This document shows positions 23,894-44,084 of a stretch of 64,000 bases of DNA, piece after piece (the stretch's first letter is position 1; each line of letters begins with the position of its first letter). The stretch is from contig QCCE01000010.1 in NCBI GenBank assembly GCA_003281385.1, forward strand, positions 1 through 64,000, in the 5' to 3' direction. The notes under the pieces were generated by a model. The model made no database searches. It was not told where the DNA came from and saw nothing but the letters and a program-made list of their open reading frames with translations. The stretch is from Prochlorococcus sp. AG-347-K17. Lineage in GTDB: Bacteria > Cyanobacteriota > Cyanobacteriia > PCC-6307 > Cyanobiaceae. Position numbers and translations under genes: made by a program.

Positions 23894-25176
23894 TCTTCAA
23901 ATCTTATTTTTACTGAGTTAGCGTGGCTATGTAAGCCCTCACTTTCAGCTAAATTAATAATATCAAGGCTATTAACTTTTAAACTTTCTTCATTAAATTC
24001 TATTATTGAAGTATTTTTCATAAAGGTTTCAACCCCTAAAGACCCGCTAAATCTAGAATTTCCTGATGTGGGTAAAGTATGATTTGGTCCGGCAAGATAA
24101 TCTCCAACAGCTTCTGGGGTCCATTTCCCTAAGAATATCGCTCCTGCATTCTCTATACCTGCAAGAATTTTTTTTGAATCCATAGTAAGAATTTCTAGAT
24201 GTTCAGGGGCAAAGTTATTGCTTAGTTCAATACATGATTCATAATTCTCGCAAATCACAATTAACCCCCAATCTTTTACTGATTGCATGCAAATTTCTTT
24301 CCTTGGATGATCATCTATTTTTTTGTAAAGCTCCTCTAAAACTTCTTTTGCCTGGCTCTTTGATGTAGTTAGAAGTATTGATGAAGCAAAAGGATCATGT
24401 TCTGCTTGCGCTAGTAGATCAGATGCTATGTGAGTGGTTTGAGCTGTTTCATCTGCAATGATTAATATTTCACTTGGACCAGCTAAAGAATCAATCCCTG
24501 TAGAGCCATAAATCAGCTTTTTCGCAGTTGTAACATAGATATTCCCAGGGCCTGAAATAACATCAACTTTATTGATTTGATTTGTGCCAAATGCTAAAGC
24601 ACCAATTGCTTGAGCTCCTCCAATTCTAAATACTTTATTGATCCCTGATAAGTGAGCTGCAGCTAAAACAGTTTTATTAATTTCCCCTTTTTTATTACCA
24701 GGAGATACCATTATAATCTCCTCTACTCCAGCTACTTTTGCAGGTACTGCATTCATTAATACAGTACTTGGATAAGCAGCTCTGCCTCCAGGAATATAAA
24801 TACCTGCATTTTTAACTGGTTTCCATATTCTTTGGACCGTATCACCATATTCACCCTTTATGGTGAAAGACTGAGGAATTTCTTTTTCATGGAATTTTTG
24901 AATTCTTTTATGAGCTGCCTCGAGTGAGCGCTTCAAATTGATATCAGTTTCATCCCACGCATTCTTTATTTCATGGGCACTCACTTGCATAGGATTAGGG
25001 TAGAAACCATCAAATTTTTTTGTATATTTTTCTACTGCTACATCCCCAGTAATTTTTACCTCATGAAGAATTTCTTCAACAATTGCATTTATCTTATTGT
25101 TGTTTTCTGAATTTGTTCGAGTAGAAATCCTTTTTAATTCTTCAATAGCTTCTTTTTTAATATTTATAATTTTCAT
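23890..25176 (-). CDS. hisD: Histidinol dehydrogenase
   Basis: [74 protein letters not shown]. Confidence 0.97.
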   Translation of the reverse strand: MKIINIKKEAIEELKRISTRTNSENNNKINAIVEEILHEVKITGDVAVEKYTKKFDGFYPNPMQVSAHEIKNAWDETDINLKRSLEAAHKRIQKFHEKEIPQSFTIKGEYGDTVQRIWKPVKNAGIYIPGGRAAYPSTVLMNAVPAKVAGVEEIIMVSPGNKKGEINKTVLAAAHLSGINKVFRIGGAQAIGALAFGTNQINKVDVISGPGNIYVTTAKKLIYGSTGIDSLAGPSEILIIADETAQTTHIASDLLAQAEHDPFASSILLTTSKSQAKEVLEELYKKIDDHPRKEICMQSVKDWGLIVICENYESCIELSNNFAPEHLEILTMDSKKILAGIENAGAIFLGKWTPEAVGDYLAGPNHTLPTSGNSRFSGSLGVETFMKNTSIIEFNEESLKVNSLDIINLAESEGLHSHANSVKIRFED

Positions 25177-25296
25177 ATGGTCAATTTTTTAAATTGATAG
25201 GCTAGGGACCCAATTTAATAACTTTCTAAATTATATATGATTGATTAGTAGTCGATTTATTTGTTATGATTAAATTCTTCTACGAATGTATCCTCT

Positions 25297-25590
25297 GTGG
25301 CCAATAACAAATCAGCAAAAAAGAGAATAAAAATTGCCGAAAGAAATCGTTTAATAAATAAGTCATATAAATCTACAGTCAGGACAGTAACAAAAAAAAC
25401 CTTAGAGAATTGCGAAAAATATAAAAAGAACCCTAATGAGGATAATAAAAATTTAGTGAAAACAAGTCTTAATAAAGCTTTTAGTTTAATTGATAAAGCA
25501 GTGAAAAAAAATGTTCTTCATAAGAATAACGGTGCTAATAAAAAATCGAAAATCAATAATTTTGTAAAAACTACACTTACCAGCAAGTAA
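25297..25590 (+). CDS. rpsT: 30S ribosomal protein S20 (GTG start)
   Basis: MANNKSAKKRIKIAERNRLINKSYKSTVRT; basic, 97 aa. Confidence 0.95.
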   Translation: MANNKSAKKRIKIAERNRLINKSYKSTVRTVTKKTLENCEKYKKNPNEDNKNLVKTSLNKAFSLIDKAVKKNVLHKNNGANKKSKINNFVKTTLTSK

Positions 25591-25605
25591 AGGTAGATCA
25601 AATTT

Positions 25606-26400
25606 ATGGGCGATATTGAACTCATAGACTCACACTGTCATTTAATATTTGAAAATTTTGAAAAAGACCTTGAAGATGTTGTTCTAAGATTACGTTCTAA
25701 AGGTGTGAAAAAATTAGTTCATGCTTGTTGTGAATTTAAAGAAATTCCTAAGTTGAAAAAAATATCTCATGAATTTGATGAAATTTACTATTCAGTTGGT
25801 TTGCATCCGTTAGAATCAGAAAAGTGGGAACAAAGCTCCAAATCTCTATTAAGAAGATCAGCTCAAGAAGATAGAAGAGTTGTCGCAATTGGGGAATTAG
25901 GTTTGGATTTTTTTAAAAATGAAAATAAAAATATGCAAATTGATGCTCTTATTCCTCAAATGGAGTTAGCTTGCGAACTCGAGTTGCCTGTGATTATCCA
26001 TTGTAGAGATGCTGCAAATGAAATGATTGCAATATGTAATGACCTTTTTAGAAAAGGAAAATGCCCTAAAGGTGTACTTCATTGTTGGACAGGAACCCCA
26101 AACGAAATGAAGCAATTCTTGGATCTTGGCTTCTATATCAGTTTTAGTGGAATATTAACTTTTCCTAAAGCGTATGAAATTCATGAATGTGCAAAAATAG
26201 TACCTAATGACAAATACTTAATAGAGACGGACTCCCCCTTTTTAGCACCTGTTCCTCATAGGGGTAAAAGAAATGAACCTGCATTTGTTGAAAATGTGGC
26301 TAAGTTTTTGGCAGATTTAAGATCTACGGAATTAATTACCATTGCAAAAGAGTCATCTAAGAATGCTGAAGATTTGTTTAAATTTGACTTGTTAATTTGA
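25606..26400 (+). CDS. tatD: TatD family hydrolase
   Basis: IDSHCHLIF, AIGELGLDFF, VIIHCRDAANEM, LIETDSPFLAPVPHRGKRNEP. Confidence 0.92.
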   Translation: MGDIELIDSHCHLIFENFEKDLEDVVLRLRSKGVKKLVHACCEFKEIPKLKKISHEFDEIYYSVGLHPLESEKWEQSSKSLLRRSAQEDRRVVAIGELGLDFFKNENKNMQIDALIPQMELACELELPVIIHCRDAANEMIAICNDLFRKGKCPKGVLHCWTGTPNEMKQFLDLGFYISFSGILTFPKAYEIHECAKIVPNDKYLIETDSPFLAPVPHRGKRNEPAFVENVAKFLADLRSTELITIAKESSKNAEDLFKFDLLI

Positions 26401-26636
26401 CGCAGCAACTGTTAGTATTAGGAATTACTGGAAATTTTTCTTAATTATTTAGCTTTAACTTACGCAATTAGTAGTTTTTCAGCATTAAACAAAATTTAAT
26501 TCTTCTTAATTAAATTAATTTTTGTTGAAATCAAGATTTATGACATCTCATCATATTAAGTGAAAAGTTAAGGATTTAGATAATTGAGTAGATTAAAAGT
26601 AAATAGTAAATCTCACAAAATCGCAGGATTTCTTGG

Positions 26637-31873
<5,237 letters not shown>

Positions 31874-31901
31874 TCTTTAAACACCATTTTTCATTTACTA
31901 A

Positions 31902-36008
<4,107 letters not shown>

Positions 36009-36058
36009 ATATTATCTATTATTATTTTTATTAACTAGAATAGATTTTTGAATTTTAA

Positions 36059-36214
<156 letters not shown>

Positions 36215-36231
36215 AAATAGTTTTTAAATAA

Positions 36232-37290
<1,059 letters not shown>

Positions 37291-37359
37291 TATTATCTAA
37301 TAAAAATTTTTTAAAAGTCTCTTAAACAGGTTATTATTGACTAAATATGATTTGATTCT

Positions 37360-37485
37360 TTGGGTTTTATTAAGACAAAAATTTTACCATTCGCTATCGT
37401 CGCACTGTTTGGGATTGCTTTCTTTGCGGTAAGTGCAAGAATTTGGTTGCCAGGAGATATGATGTCTCCTGCCCCCATGAATTAA
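37360..37485 (+). CDS. Small single-TM protein of unknown function (about 41 aa, probable TTG start); not in ORF track
   Basis: My translation: MGFIKTKILPFAIVALFGIAFFAVSARIWLPGDMMSPAPMN; one TM helix, open frame fills the gap between rlmN and the HEAT gene. Confidence 0.6.
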   Translation: MGFIKTKILPFAIVALFGIAFFAVSARIWLPGDMMSPAPMN

Positions 37486-37504
37486 TATTTTTAGTTTTTT
37501 TACA

Positions 37505-38272
37505 ATGACGAAAAATGAGGATCCTAAAAAAGAAAGCCTAGCGGAAATTGCCGTTGATCCAGATGTTTTAGCAAGAGAATTGGCTTTAGAGATTGAAATA
37601 GATCCTTTAGAACAAATTGACGAAGATGCTTTTTCAAAAAATTTAAATATTAGTCAAGAGTGTGATGAAGCTTTGAAATTGCTCAAAGGTAATAGAGAAG
37701 AGCGAATACAAGGCTTACGAATATTTTGTGAGTATAGAGATCAAAGATCTTTCCCCCTTTTATTACCATTGCTTGATCAACCTTGCCCTGTTGAAAGAAT
37801 GAGTGCTGTATATGCTTTAGGTCGTAATCCATGTCCTAGCGCAGTCCAGAAACTTGTCAGTCTTTTGAAGACAGATGATAATGCTTATGTCAGAAGAGCA
37901 ACTGCATGGAGCTTAGCTAATTATGATAACCAAATTGTCTTAGAACCATTAATAAATGCTTTAAAGAATGATGTGGCTGCAGTAAGGTTATGGTCATCAA
38001 GTTCTTTAGCTGAAATTGGAAATGTTTCTTTTGAGAACGCTCAATTAGCAGCAGAACAACTTTTAATAAGTTTAAAGATAGATAATGAATCAGGTGTAAG
38101 AAGTAATTGTATTTGGTCATTGTGTAGGTTGTACGAAAAATTAAACAATACATTCCAAGAGAGTTTTGTTGATGAATGTACTAAGATAGCCCTCTTCGAT
38201 AAAGAGCCATCTGTTATGGAAGAAGCAAAAACTGCCCTTGATTCAATGGGGATGCAAGGTTTTTATAATTAA
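37505..38272 (+). CDS. HEAT-repeat protein (CpcE/NblB-like)
   Basis: VERMSAVYALGRNP, NAYVRRATAWSLANYDN, AVRLWSSSSLAEIGN, GVRSNCIWSLCRL helical repeats. Confidence 0.82.
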   Translation: MTKNEDPKKESLAEIAVDPDVLARELALEIEIDPLEQIDEDAFSKNLNISQECDEALKLLKGNREERIQGLRIFCEYRDQRSFPLLLPLLDQPCPVERMSAVYALGRNPCPSAVQKLVSLLKTDDNAYVRRATAWSLANYDNQIVLEPLINALKNDVAAVRLWSSSSLAEIGNVSFENAQLAAEQLLISLKIDNESGVRSNCIWSLCRLYEKLNNTFQESFVDECTKIALFDKEPSVMEEAKTALDSMGMQGFYN

Positions 38273-38398
38273 AAATCTTTATTTTTTTACAAGAACACTA
38301 GATAATTAATTTATTTATCAGATATTCAATATAAAAATTAAAATTAATTAACTTGTACCAACTGAAACAAAATATTTTCGTTATTCTATATAAAGTAA

Positions 38399-38413
38399 AA
38401 GTACTCAGTACTT
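38399..38413. promoter_or_regulatory. Short perfect inverted repeat immediately upstream of the DUF2997 gene
   Basis: AAGTAC-TCA-GTACTT, 7 bp before ATG 38421. Confidence 0.35.
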
Positions 38414-38420
38414 GAATTTA

Positions 38421-38636
38421 ATGCCTCAAAAAACATTGAGATTCAAAATTCATCAAGACGGAAGAGTTGAAGAGACTGTTGAGGGATTTACTGGTAATTC
38501 ATGCGATGAAGTTACAAAAAATCTCGAAGACGCTCTCGGTAAAGTTACAGTCAAGAATAAAACTTCTGATGCTTTCATCTCTAATCAAAGTGAAAACTTA
38601 ACACAATTAAATAACGAATCTAATGTCACATTTTAG
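38421..38636 (+). CDS. DUF2997 family protein (ATG start preferred over track TTG 38412)
   Basis: MPQKTLRFKIHQDGRVEETVEGFTGNSCDEVTKNLEDALGKV. Confidence 0.8.
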   Translation: MPQKTLRFKIHQDGRVEETVEGFTGNSCDEVTKNLEDALGKVTVKNKTSDAFISNQSENLTQLNNESNVTF

Positions 38637-39015
38637 TACAATTAAAACTCAGCTCAAAGAAGTAGAGCCATTAATTAAGGCTTTAAATCATTTCGGTTAT
38701 AGTATTAATCAAGAAGAAAAGTTTGTAAAAGGATATAAAGGTCAATTTACAGCAGTTGATATAAGTATGAATTTACCTGGTGATACGAAAGTTGGATTTA
38801 AATGGGATAACAATTCTGCTGCTTATGAATTAGTTACTGACCTTGATCTATGGAAATTTGAGATTCCAGTAGAAAGATTCATCTCAAAAGTTACACAAAT
38901 GTATGCTTACCAAACAATTATTTCCAAAACGCATGAAGATGGTTATCAAATAGTAGAGCAAAAAAATAAAAATGATGGTTCTATTGAATTGGTCTTAACC
39001 AAGTGGGAAAACTAG
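38623..39015 (+). CDS. ycf35: DUF1257 / Ycf35-like protein
   Basis: MSHFSTIKTQLKEVEPLIKALNHFGY...VKGYKGQFTAVDISM...GYQIVEQKNKNDGSIELVLTKW. Confidence 0.85.
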   Translation: MSHFSTIKTQLKEVEPLIKALNHFGYSINQEEKFVKGYKGQFTAVDISMNLPGDTKVGFKWDNNSAAYELVTDLDLWKFEIPVERFISKVTQMYAYQTIISKTHEDGYQIVEQKNKNDGSIELVLTKWEN

Positions 39016-39024
39016 TGTCAATAT

Positions 39025-39384
39025 ATGGATTTCACGGATCCATTTCATAGTACTGAAGAAAATGTTGAGATTACAGGTTATGAGCCAGTTTTAGGTGGCC
39101 AGTTAGCCGAAAAAGCTGTATGGGTTGATGAAGCAAAGTGTATTGGTTGTCAGTACTGTGTTCACGTCGCTTCGAACACTTTCACTGTTGATGAATTTCA
39201 TGGTAGAAGTAGAGCTATCAGGCAAGATGGAGATAGTTCTGATGTCATTCAAGAAGCAATAGATACATGCCCTGTTGATTGTATTCATTGGGTCAAATTT
39301 GAAGAATTAGATGATTTAGAGAATAGTCTCGATAGGGATATGTTTCAAACATTTGGAAAGCCACCGAGAATGAATAAGCACTAA
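39025..39384 (+). CDS. Single-cluster 4Fe-4S ferredoxin
   Basis: KCIGCQYC...DTCPVDCIHWV cysteine motif. Confidence 0.9.
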   Translation: MDFTDPFHSTEENVEITGYEPVLGGQLAEKAVWVDEAKCIGCQYCVHVASNTFTVDEFHGRSRAIRQDGDSSDVIQEAIDTCPVDCIHWVKFEELDDLENSLDRDMFQTFGKPPRMNKH

Positions 39385-39394
39385 TATCAAAAAG

Positions 39395-40588
39395 ATGCAA
39401 TATCGTAGATTTGGTAGAACCAATCTGAAGATTCCTGTTTTATCTTTAGGTGGTATGAGATTTCAAAAAAGTTGGGATCAATTAGATTTTTCTGAGGTTT
39501 CATACGAAGAACAAAATAAAGTAGAAAATATATTAGATCTTGCAACACAATATGGCTTAAGTCATGTAGAAACTGCCAAGTACTATGGAACTTCTGAGGT
39601 GCAATTAGGGATGTGTTTTAAGAATACTAAGAAAATCCCAAATATAATCCAAACAAAGATTCCACCAAATAGTGATCCGGAAATTTTTGAGCGAGATGTA
39701 ATATCTAGCATTGAAAAATTGAAAGTTAAAAAAATTGATTTGTTAGCAATACATGGTATCAATACTGCTGAACATCTAAATCAGACTATTCGAGATGGAG
39801 GTTGCATAGATATTTTGAGGAATTTTCAAAAAGAAAATTTAATTGGATCTATTGGATTTTCAACTCATGGAAAATCTTCACTGATTGAAAAGGCCATATC
39901 AACAAACTTATTTGATTATGTAAATTTGCACTGGTATTTCATTAATCAGGAAAATACAAAGGTTATTAATTTAGCCAATAAGCATGATCTTGGGGTTTTC
40001 ATAATAAGTCCCACTGATAAAGGGGGACATCTTCATACTCCCTCAAGAAAAATGTTGGAATTTTGTAAACCACTTCATCCTATAGTTTTTAATGATCTTT
40101 TTTGCTTAAGAAATCAAAATGTCCATACTTTAAGTGTCGGTATTGCAAAAGAGACAGATTTTGCTCTGCATTTAGAAGCTGTCTCGTTGTTATCAGAATC
40201 TGAGAAGTATGTGCCTAAGATAATTAACAAATTAAGGCAGGAATCAATTAATTCCTTAGGTTTAGAGTGGCATCATAATTGGAATAGAAATTTACCAAGT
40301 TGGGAATATACTCCGGGAAATATTAATATTCCTGTTCTGCTTTGGCTTTCAAATTTAATTGATTGGTTGGGTATGGATGGATATGCAAGAGCTAGATATC
40401 AATTGCTTGGTAACGGAAGCCACTGGTTCCCAGGATTCAACGCGAATTTACTAGATGTAGATGTTTCTGAAGGGCAATTATTGGAAGTATTAGAAGGTCA
40501 TATAAATCCAAAAAAAGTTATAAAAAAATTGAGAAATTTAAAAGAAAAGTTCGGAGATAAGAATACTAAAAGATTATCAAGAAAATAA
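39395..40588 (+). CDS. Aldo/keto reductase family protein
   Basis: MQYRRFGRTNLKIPVLSLGGMRF, HVETAKYYGTSEVQLG, KIDLLAIHG. Confidence 0.9.
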   Translation: MQYRRFGRTNLKIPVLSLGGMRFQKSWDQLDFSEVSYEEQNKVENILDLATQYGLSHVETAKYYGTSEVQLGMCFKNTKKIPNIIQTKIPPNSDPEIFERDVISSIEKLKVKKIDLLAIHGINTAEHLNQTIRDGGCIDILRNFQKENLIGSIGFSTHGKSSLIEKAISTNLFDYVNLHWYFINQENTKVINLANKHDLGVFIISPTDKGGHLHTPSRKMLEFCKPLHPIVFNDLFCLRNQNVHTLSVGIAKETDFALHLEAVSLLSESEKYVPKIINKLRQESINSLGLEWHHNWNRNLPSWEYTPGNINIPVLLWLSNLIDWLGMDGYARARYQLLGNGSHWFPGFNANLLDVDVSEGQLLEVLEGHINPKKVIKKLRNLKEKFGDKNTKRLSRK

Positions 40589-40590
40589 TT

Positions 40591-41331
40591 TCATAATGGA
40601 TTTTTTTCAGGTTTGCCAACTTTTCTTGGGTAAATTTCAGGACAAAAATTCTTTGGTTGAATAAGAATAATATTTCGGGCGCCTTTATTTCTCGGTAATA
40701 GTATCTCTTTTTTATCTTTAACTTTCCCTTCTAATATTTCTAAAGTTTTATCTAAATTTTTGCTTTCTTGATTCGTCCATTTGCCACAATATAAAACTCC
40801 AAACCCTTCTTTTTTTAACATTGGTAGTATATATTCTGAAACTGTTGATGGATTACTAACCGCTCTAGTTGTTGCAATATTAAAATTATTTCTCATTGAC
40901 GATTGGTGGGCTAAATTCTCAACACGATCATTGATTACATGAATATTGTTTTTGAAATTGATCTGCTCAACTAAAATTTTTATTGCATCTGTTTTCTTTT
41001 TCAAAGAATCAATTAGGTATATCTCAGAATTAGGATGAGTTATTGCATAAGCTAAACCTGGGAAGCCACAGCCTGATCCAATATCTAAAAATTTTTTATT
41101 ATCAAAATTAATATTCTTGAAAGCCTTGAATGGCCAAATGCTGTCAAAAACTTGAGATACCCAATAATCATCACCATCAGTTAATCTTGTGAGATTGGTC
41201 TTATTATTTAATTCTTTAATTTTAATCTGTAACTCTTGAAATAAATTTATTTCTTCTTCAGTTATTAAGGAAAGGATTTCTTCTGGAATGTTTTGTTTTT
41301 TCATTTCGTTATAAATATGAATTTTTACCAT
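40591..41331 (-). CDS. rsmG: 16S rRNA (guanine527-N7)-methyltransferase
   Basis: FLDIGSGCGFPGLAYAITHP, IATTRAVSNPSTVSEY, LYCGKW. Confidence 0.93.
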   Translation of the reverse strand: MVKIHIYNEMKKQNIPEEILSLITEEEINLFQELQIKIKELNNKTNLTRLTDGDDYWVSQVFDSIWPFKAFKNINFDNKKFLDIGSGCGFPGLAYAITHPNSEIYLIDSLKKKTDAIKILVEQINFKNNIHVINDRVENLAHQSSMRNNFNIATTRAVSNPSTVSEYILPMLKKEGFGVLYCGKWTNQESKNLDKTLEILEGKVKDKKEILLPRNKGARNIILIQPKNFCPEIYPRKVGKPEKNPL

Positions 41332-41393
41332 CCATTAAATACATTCTATTAAGTAAAAATTTATTAGAATTACAATATTAATAAAAGATTATT

Positions 41394-41834
41394 TTGAAAG
41401 GGGAAACTTCCTATTATAAAATTTTAGGTGTAAATGAAAATGCATCCAATCATGAATTAAGAAAGGCATTTTGTAAACTTTCTATTGAGTTGCATCCCGA
41501 TACAACTTCATTAGAAATAGACGTTGCTAAAAGTAAATTTCAAGAGGTTCTTGAAGCTTATGAACATTTAAATAATAGTAATTTAAGGAAAATATATGAT
41601 GACAAACTAAAAGAAAACTCTAGGATTACAAATAATACTAACGTTTTAAACAATTTAGTAATCGATTCTAATAATCAAAATTTAATAGGAAATAGAAGAC
41701 CTTTTTCAAATGGAGAATTGTTTTCGTTGTTTCTTTTAATTATCATCATTTCTATAAGTTTAATTGGTTCAATTTTTATTGCTTCTTTTACTGGAAAAGA
41801 ATTAGAGACAATACCGCTTTGGCTAATTAAATAA
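41394..41834 (+). CDS. Membrane-anchored J-domain protein (TTG start)
   Basis: SYYKILGVNENASNHELRKAFCKLSIELHPDTT (HPD motif), C-terminal TM segment. Confidence 0.88.
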   Translation: MKGETSYYKILGVNENASNHELRKAFCKLSIELHPDTTSLEIDVAKSKFQEVLEAYEHLNNSNLRKIYDDKLKENSRITNNTNVLNNLVIDSNNQNLIGNRRPFSNGELFSLFLLIIIISISLIGSIFIASFTGKELETIPLWLIK

Positions 41835-41850
41835 TTTTTAAAAAAAATCT

Positions 41851-42108
41851 GTGAATCCCTCTAAAAAACCTATCAATCAAAATTCACTGCAATCATTGGA
41901 ATTGTGGCTAACTGATTTAGGTGCTGTGAAGGATATTAATAATCCATCTAAATGGTATCTGTTACTTTCAAATTGGAATGCAACTATTATTTTTGAACAA
42001 GAAGATTTAAGTGTTATATGGGAAAGTGAAGGACAAGAAACTAAAAGACTATTTTCCTACTGCATTAATAGGGAAGATGTGGAAAATGCGATACTGCAGG
42101 GACCTTAA
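41851..42108 (+). CDS. DUF3143-like protein (GTG start)
   Basis: SLELWLTDLGAVKDINNPSKWYLLLSNWNATIIFEQEDLSVIW; neighbour of the J-domain gene. Confidence 0.72.
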   Translation: MNPSKKPINQNSLQSLELWLTDLGAVKDINNPSKWYLLLSNWNATIIFEQEDLSVIWESEGQETKRLFSYCINREDVENAILQGP

Positions 42109-42116
42109 ACTTCTAT

Positions 42117-43418
42117 CTAAAGATTGTCTAAGATTTGCCTTATTATCCAGTAACTTTTCCCCAATTGATCATCTGTTATACAGAGAGGTGGCAAGAGGTA
42201 AATAACATTCCCGAGGGGCCTAATGAATAAACCTTGCTCCATTGCAAGACTCTTTATTTCTTTCCCAATATTATTGAAATAACCTTTTTTGTTCCCAATA
42301 TCTAAATCGAAGGCAGCAATTGTGCCGGATACCCTTACCTTTTTTATATAAGGTAAGTTTATAAATTTAATTAGATGAGATAAATGTTTTTCTTCAAATG
42401 AAAGGTATTTTTGTGGTTCTTTTTCTAATAAATCAAGGCTAGCGTTTGCTGCAGCACAACCCAAAGGATTAGCAGTAAAACTATGTCCATGCCAAAAAGT
42501 TTTTCTTGGGGAATCATCAACAAAGGATTGAAAAATTTTTTCTTTACATAAAGTTATTCCCATCGGTAAAAATCCACCAGTTAAACCCTTTGAAATACTT
42601 ATTAAATCAGGAATGATTTTTGCCTTTTGAAAAGCAAAAAGGGTTCCACATCTTCCAAACCCAGTCAATACTTCATCGGCAATTAACAAAGAATTATTAT
42701 TTTTTATAATTTCTGAAACTTTTTTTATAAACTGAGGCCTAACCATATTCATCCCTCCTGCTCCTTGAACAAGTGGCTCAAGGATTACTGCAACTGTGGG
42801 AGTTTTAAGAAGAGTTTCTAATTTTTGGATCGCCTTATTCTCTTTATTTTCTACTTCTTCATCGTTCATCCAAGTTGCAGGCCATGGGACTCTTCTAACT
42901 GGGAACATTAGATTATCGAAATTCTCATTAAAAATATTTCTTTCACCTAAAGCCATTGCGCCAAATGTATCACCATGATAGGCGCCATCAAAAGCTACTA
43001 TTTGAGTTCTTGTCTCTCCTCTATTTTGCCATGATTGGAATGCAATTTTTAAGGCGACTTCCACTGCAGTAGAACCGTTATCAGAAAAGAATAATCTTTC
43101 TAGTTTTGTTAATTCACTAAGTCTTTCCGCTAATTTTCTTGCCTGTGGATGTAAGAAATCAGCAAATATAACTTGCTCAAGTTTTTTTGCCTGATCAAAA
43201 ATGGCATCCGCAATATATTCGTTACTATGACCATGAAGAGTTACCCACCAACTACTAATTGCATCTATTAGTTCTTTTTCAGGATCTTTAGTAAATAGGA
43301 GGGCATCTTTACCATGAGTTATTTCTATCTGCGGTTTGCTGTTTTTGATTTGCGTAAAAGGTGGCCAAATATTTGGGTGCCAATCTTGATTTGGAGTTTT
43401 TGAATCCAAAGATTTCAT
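42117..43418 (-). CDS. bioA: Adenosylmethionine-8-amino-7-oxononanoate aminotransferase
   Basis: HPNIWPPFTQ, WWVTLHGHSNEYIADAI, LIADEVLTGFGRCGTLFA. Confidence 0.96.
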   Translation of the reverse strand: MKSLDSKTPNQDWHPNIWPPFTQIKNSKPQIEITHGKDALLFTKDPEKELIDAISSWWVTLHGHSNEYIADAIFDQAKKLEQVIFADFLHPQARKLAERLSELTKLERLFFSDNGSTAVEVALKIAFQSWQNRGETRTQIVAFDGAYHGDTFGAMALGERNIFNENFDNLMFPVRRVPWPATWMNDEEVENKENKAIQKLETLLKTPTVAVILEPLVQGAGGMNMVRPQFIKKVSEIIKNNNSLLIADEVLTGFGRCGTLFAFQKAKIIPDLISISKGLTGGFLPMGITLCKEKIFQSFVDDSPRKTFWHGHSFTANPLGCAAANASLDLLEKEPQKYLSFEEKHLSHLIKFINLPYIKKVRVSGTIAAFDLDIGNKKGYFNNIGKEIKSLAMEQGLFIRPLGNVIYLLPPLCITDDQLGKSYWIIRQILDNL

Positions 43419-44084
43419 TTAACTTATTTTTGAGTTTAATAGTGAGATCAACTTATTTTTTATGTCTAGTTCTTTCCATAGTATATCTAAATTATTTGAT
43501 TCCATTTTTTTGATGTAAGGAAATTCAGTAATTAAGGGAATACCACTAAAATCAACAAGAGTTTTTGGATTATCTAGGTGTTTTTCTCCATTGACTACTA
43601 AACCTAAAATCTCAATATTTCTTCGTTTTAAGGCCTCAATACTAAGCAGGGTATGGTTAAGAGTGCCAAGTGAGCTTTTACATACAAGTATTACAGGAAG
43701 ATTCCATTCTTTTATTTGATCTATTTGCAAAAAATTGCGTGTTATTGGAACCATTAATCCACCTGCAGTTTCTATAATCAGTGATCCTGGTACTTTTGGC
43801 AATCTCAACTTGTCAAAGTTAATAACTTTTTGATCTATTTCAGCAGCCCAATGCGGAGATAGAGGTTTTGTAAAGACATAAGCTTCTTTGATTATTTTCT
43901 CTTTACTAACTTGTGCAAGTTTTTCAACAGTTTGACTATCAGTTTGCGATTCAATCCCACTTTGAATAGGTTTCCAATAAAAGGAATTTAATCCTTTAAC
44001 AAAAAAAGAGCTTATTAAAGTTTTCCCAATATCAGTATCTGTTCCACAAATTATAAATTTGAAAATATTTTTGTGACTACTCAT
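43419..44084 (-). CDS. bioD: Dethiobiotin synthetase
   Basis: ICGTDTDIGKTLISSFF, YWKPIQSG, IIETAGGLMVPI. Confidence 0.95.
   Translation of the reverse strand: MSSHKNIFKFIICGTDTDIGKTLISSFFVKGLNSFYWKPIQSGIESQTDSQTVEKLAQVSKEKIIKEAYVFTKPLSPHWAAEIDQKVINFDKLRLPKVPGSLIIETAGGLMVPITRNFLQIDQIKEWNLPVILVCKSSLGTLNHTLLSIEALKRRNIEILGLVVNGEKHLDNPKTLVDFSGIPLITEFPYIKKMESNNLDILWKELDIKNKLISLLNSKIS

Noticed and set aside
26493-26516. AT-only inverted repeat AATTTAATT-CTTCTT-AATTAAATT upstream of rpoB
   Set aside because: Perfect 9-bp arms but pure A/T in an A/T-rich gap; no T-tract or conserved context, so chance is plausible.
38355-38368. GTA-N8-AAC NtcA-like match upstream of the DUF2997 gene
   Set aside because: Spacing to the nearest -10-like sequence is too short for a canonical NtcA promoter and one-mismatch matches are common by chance.
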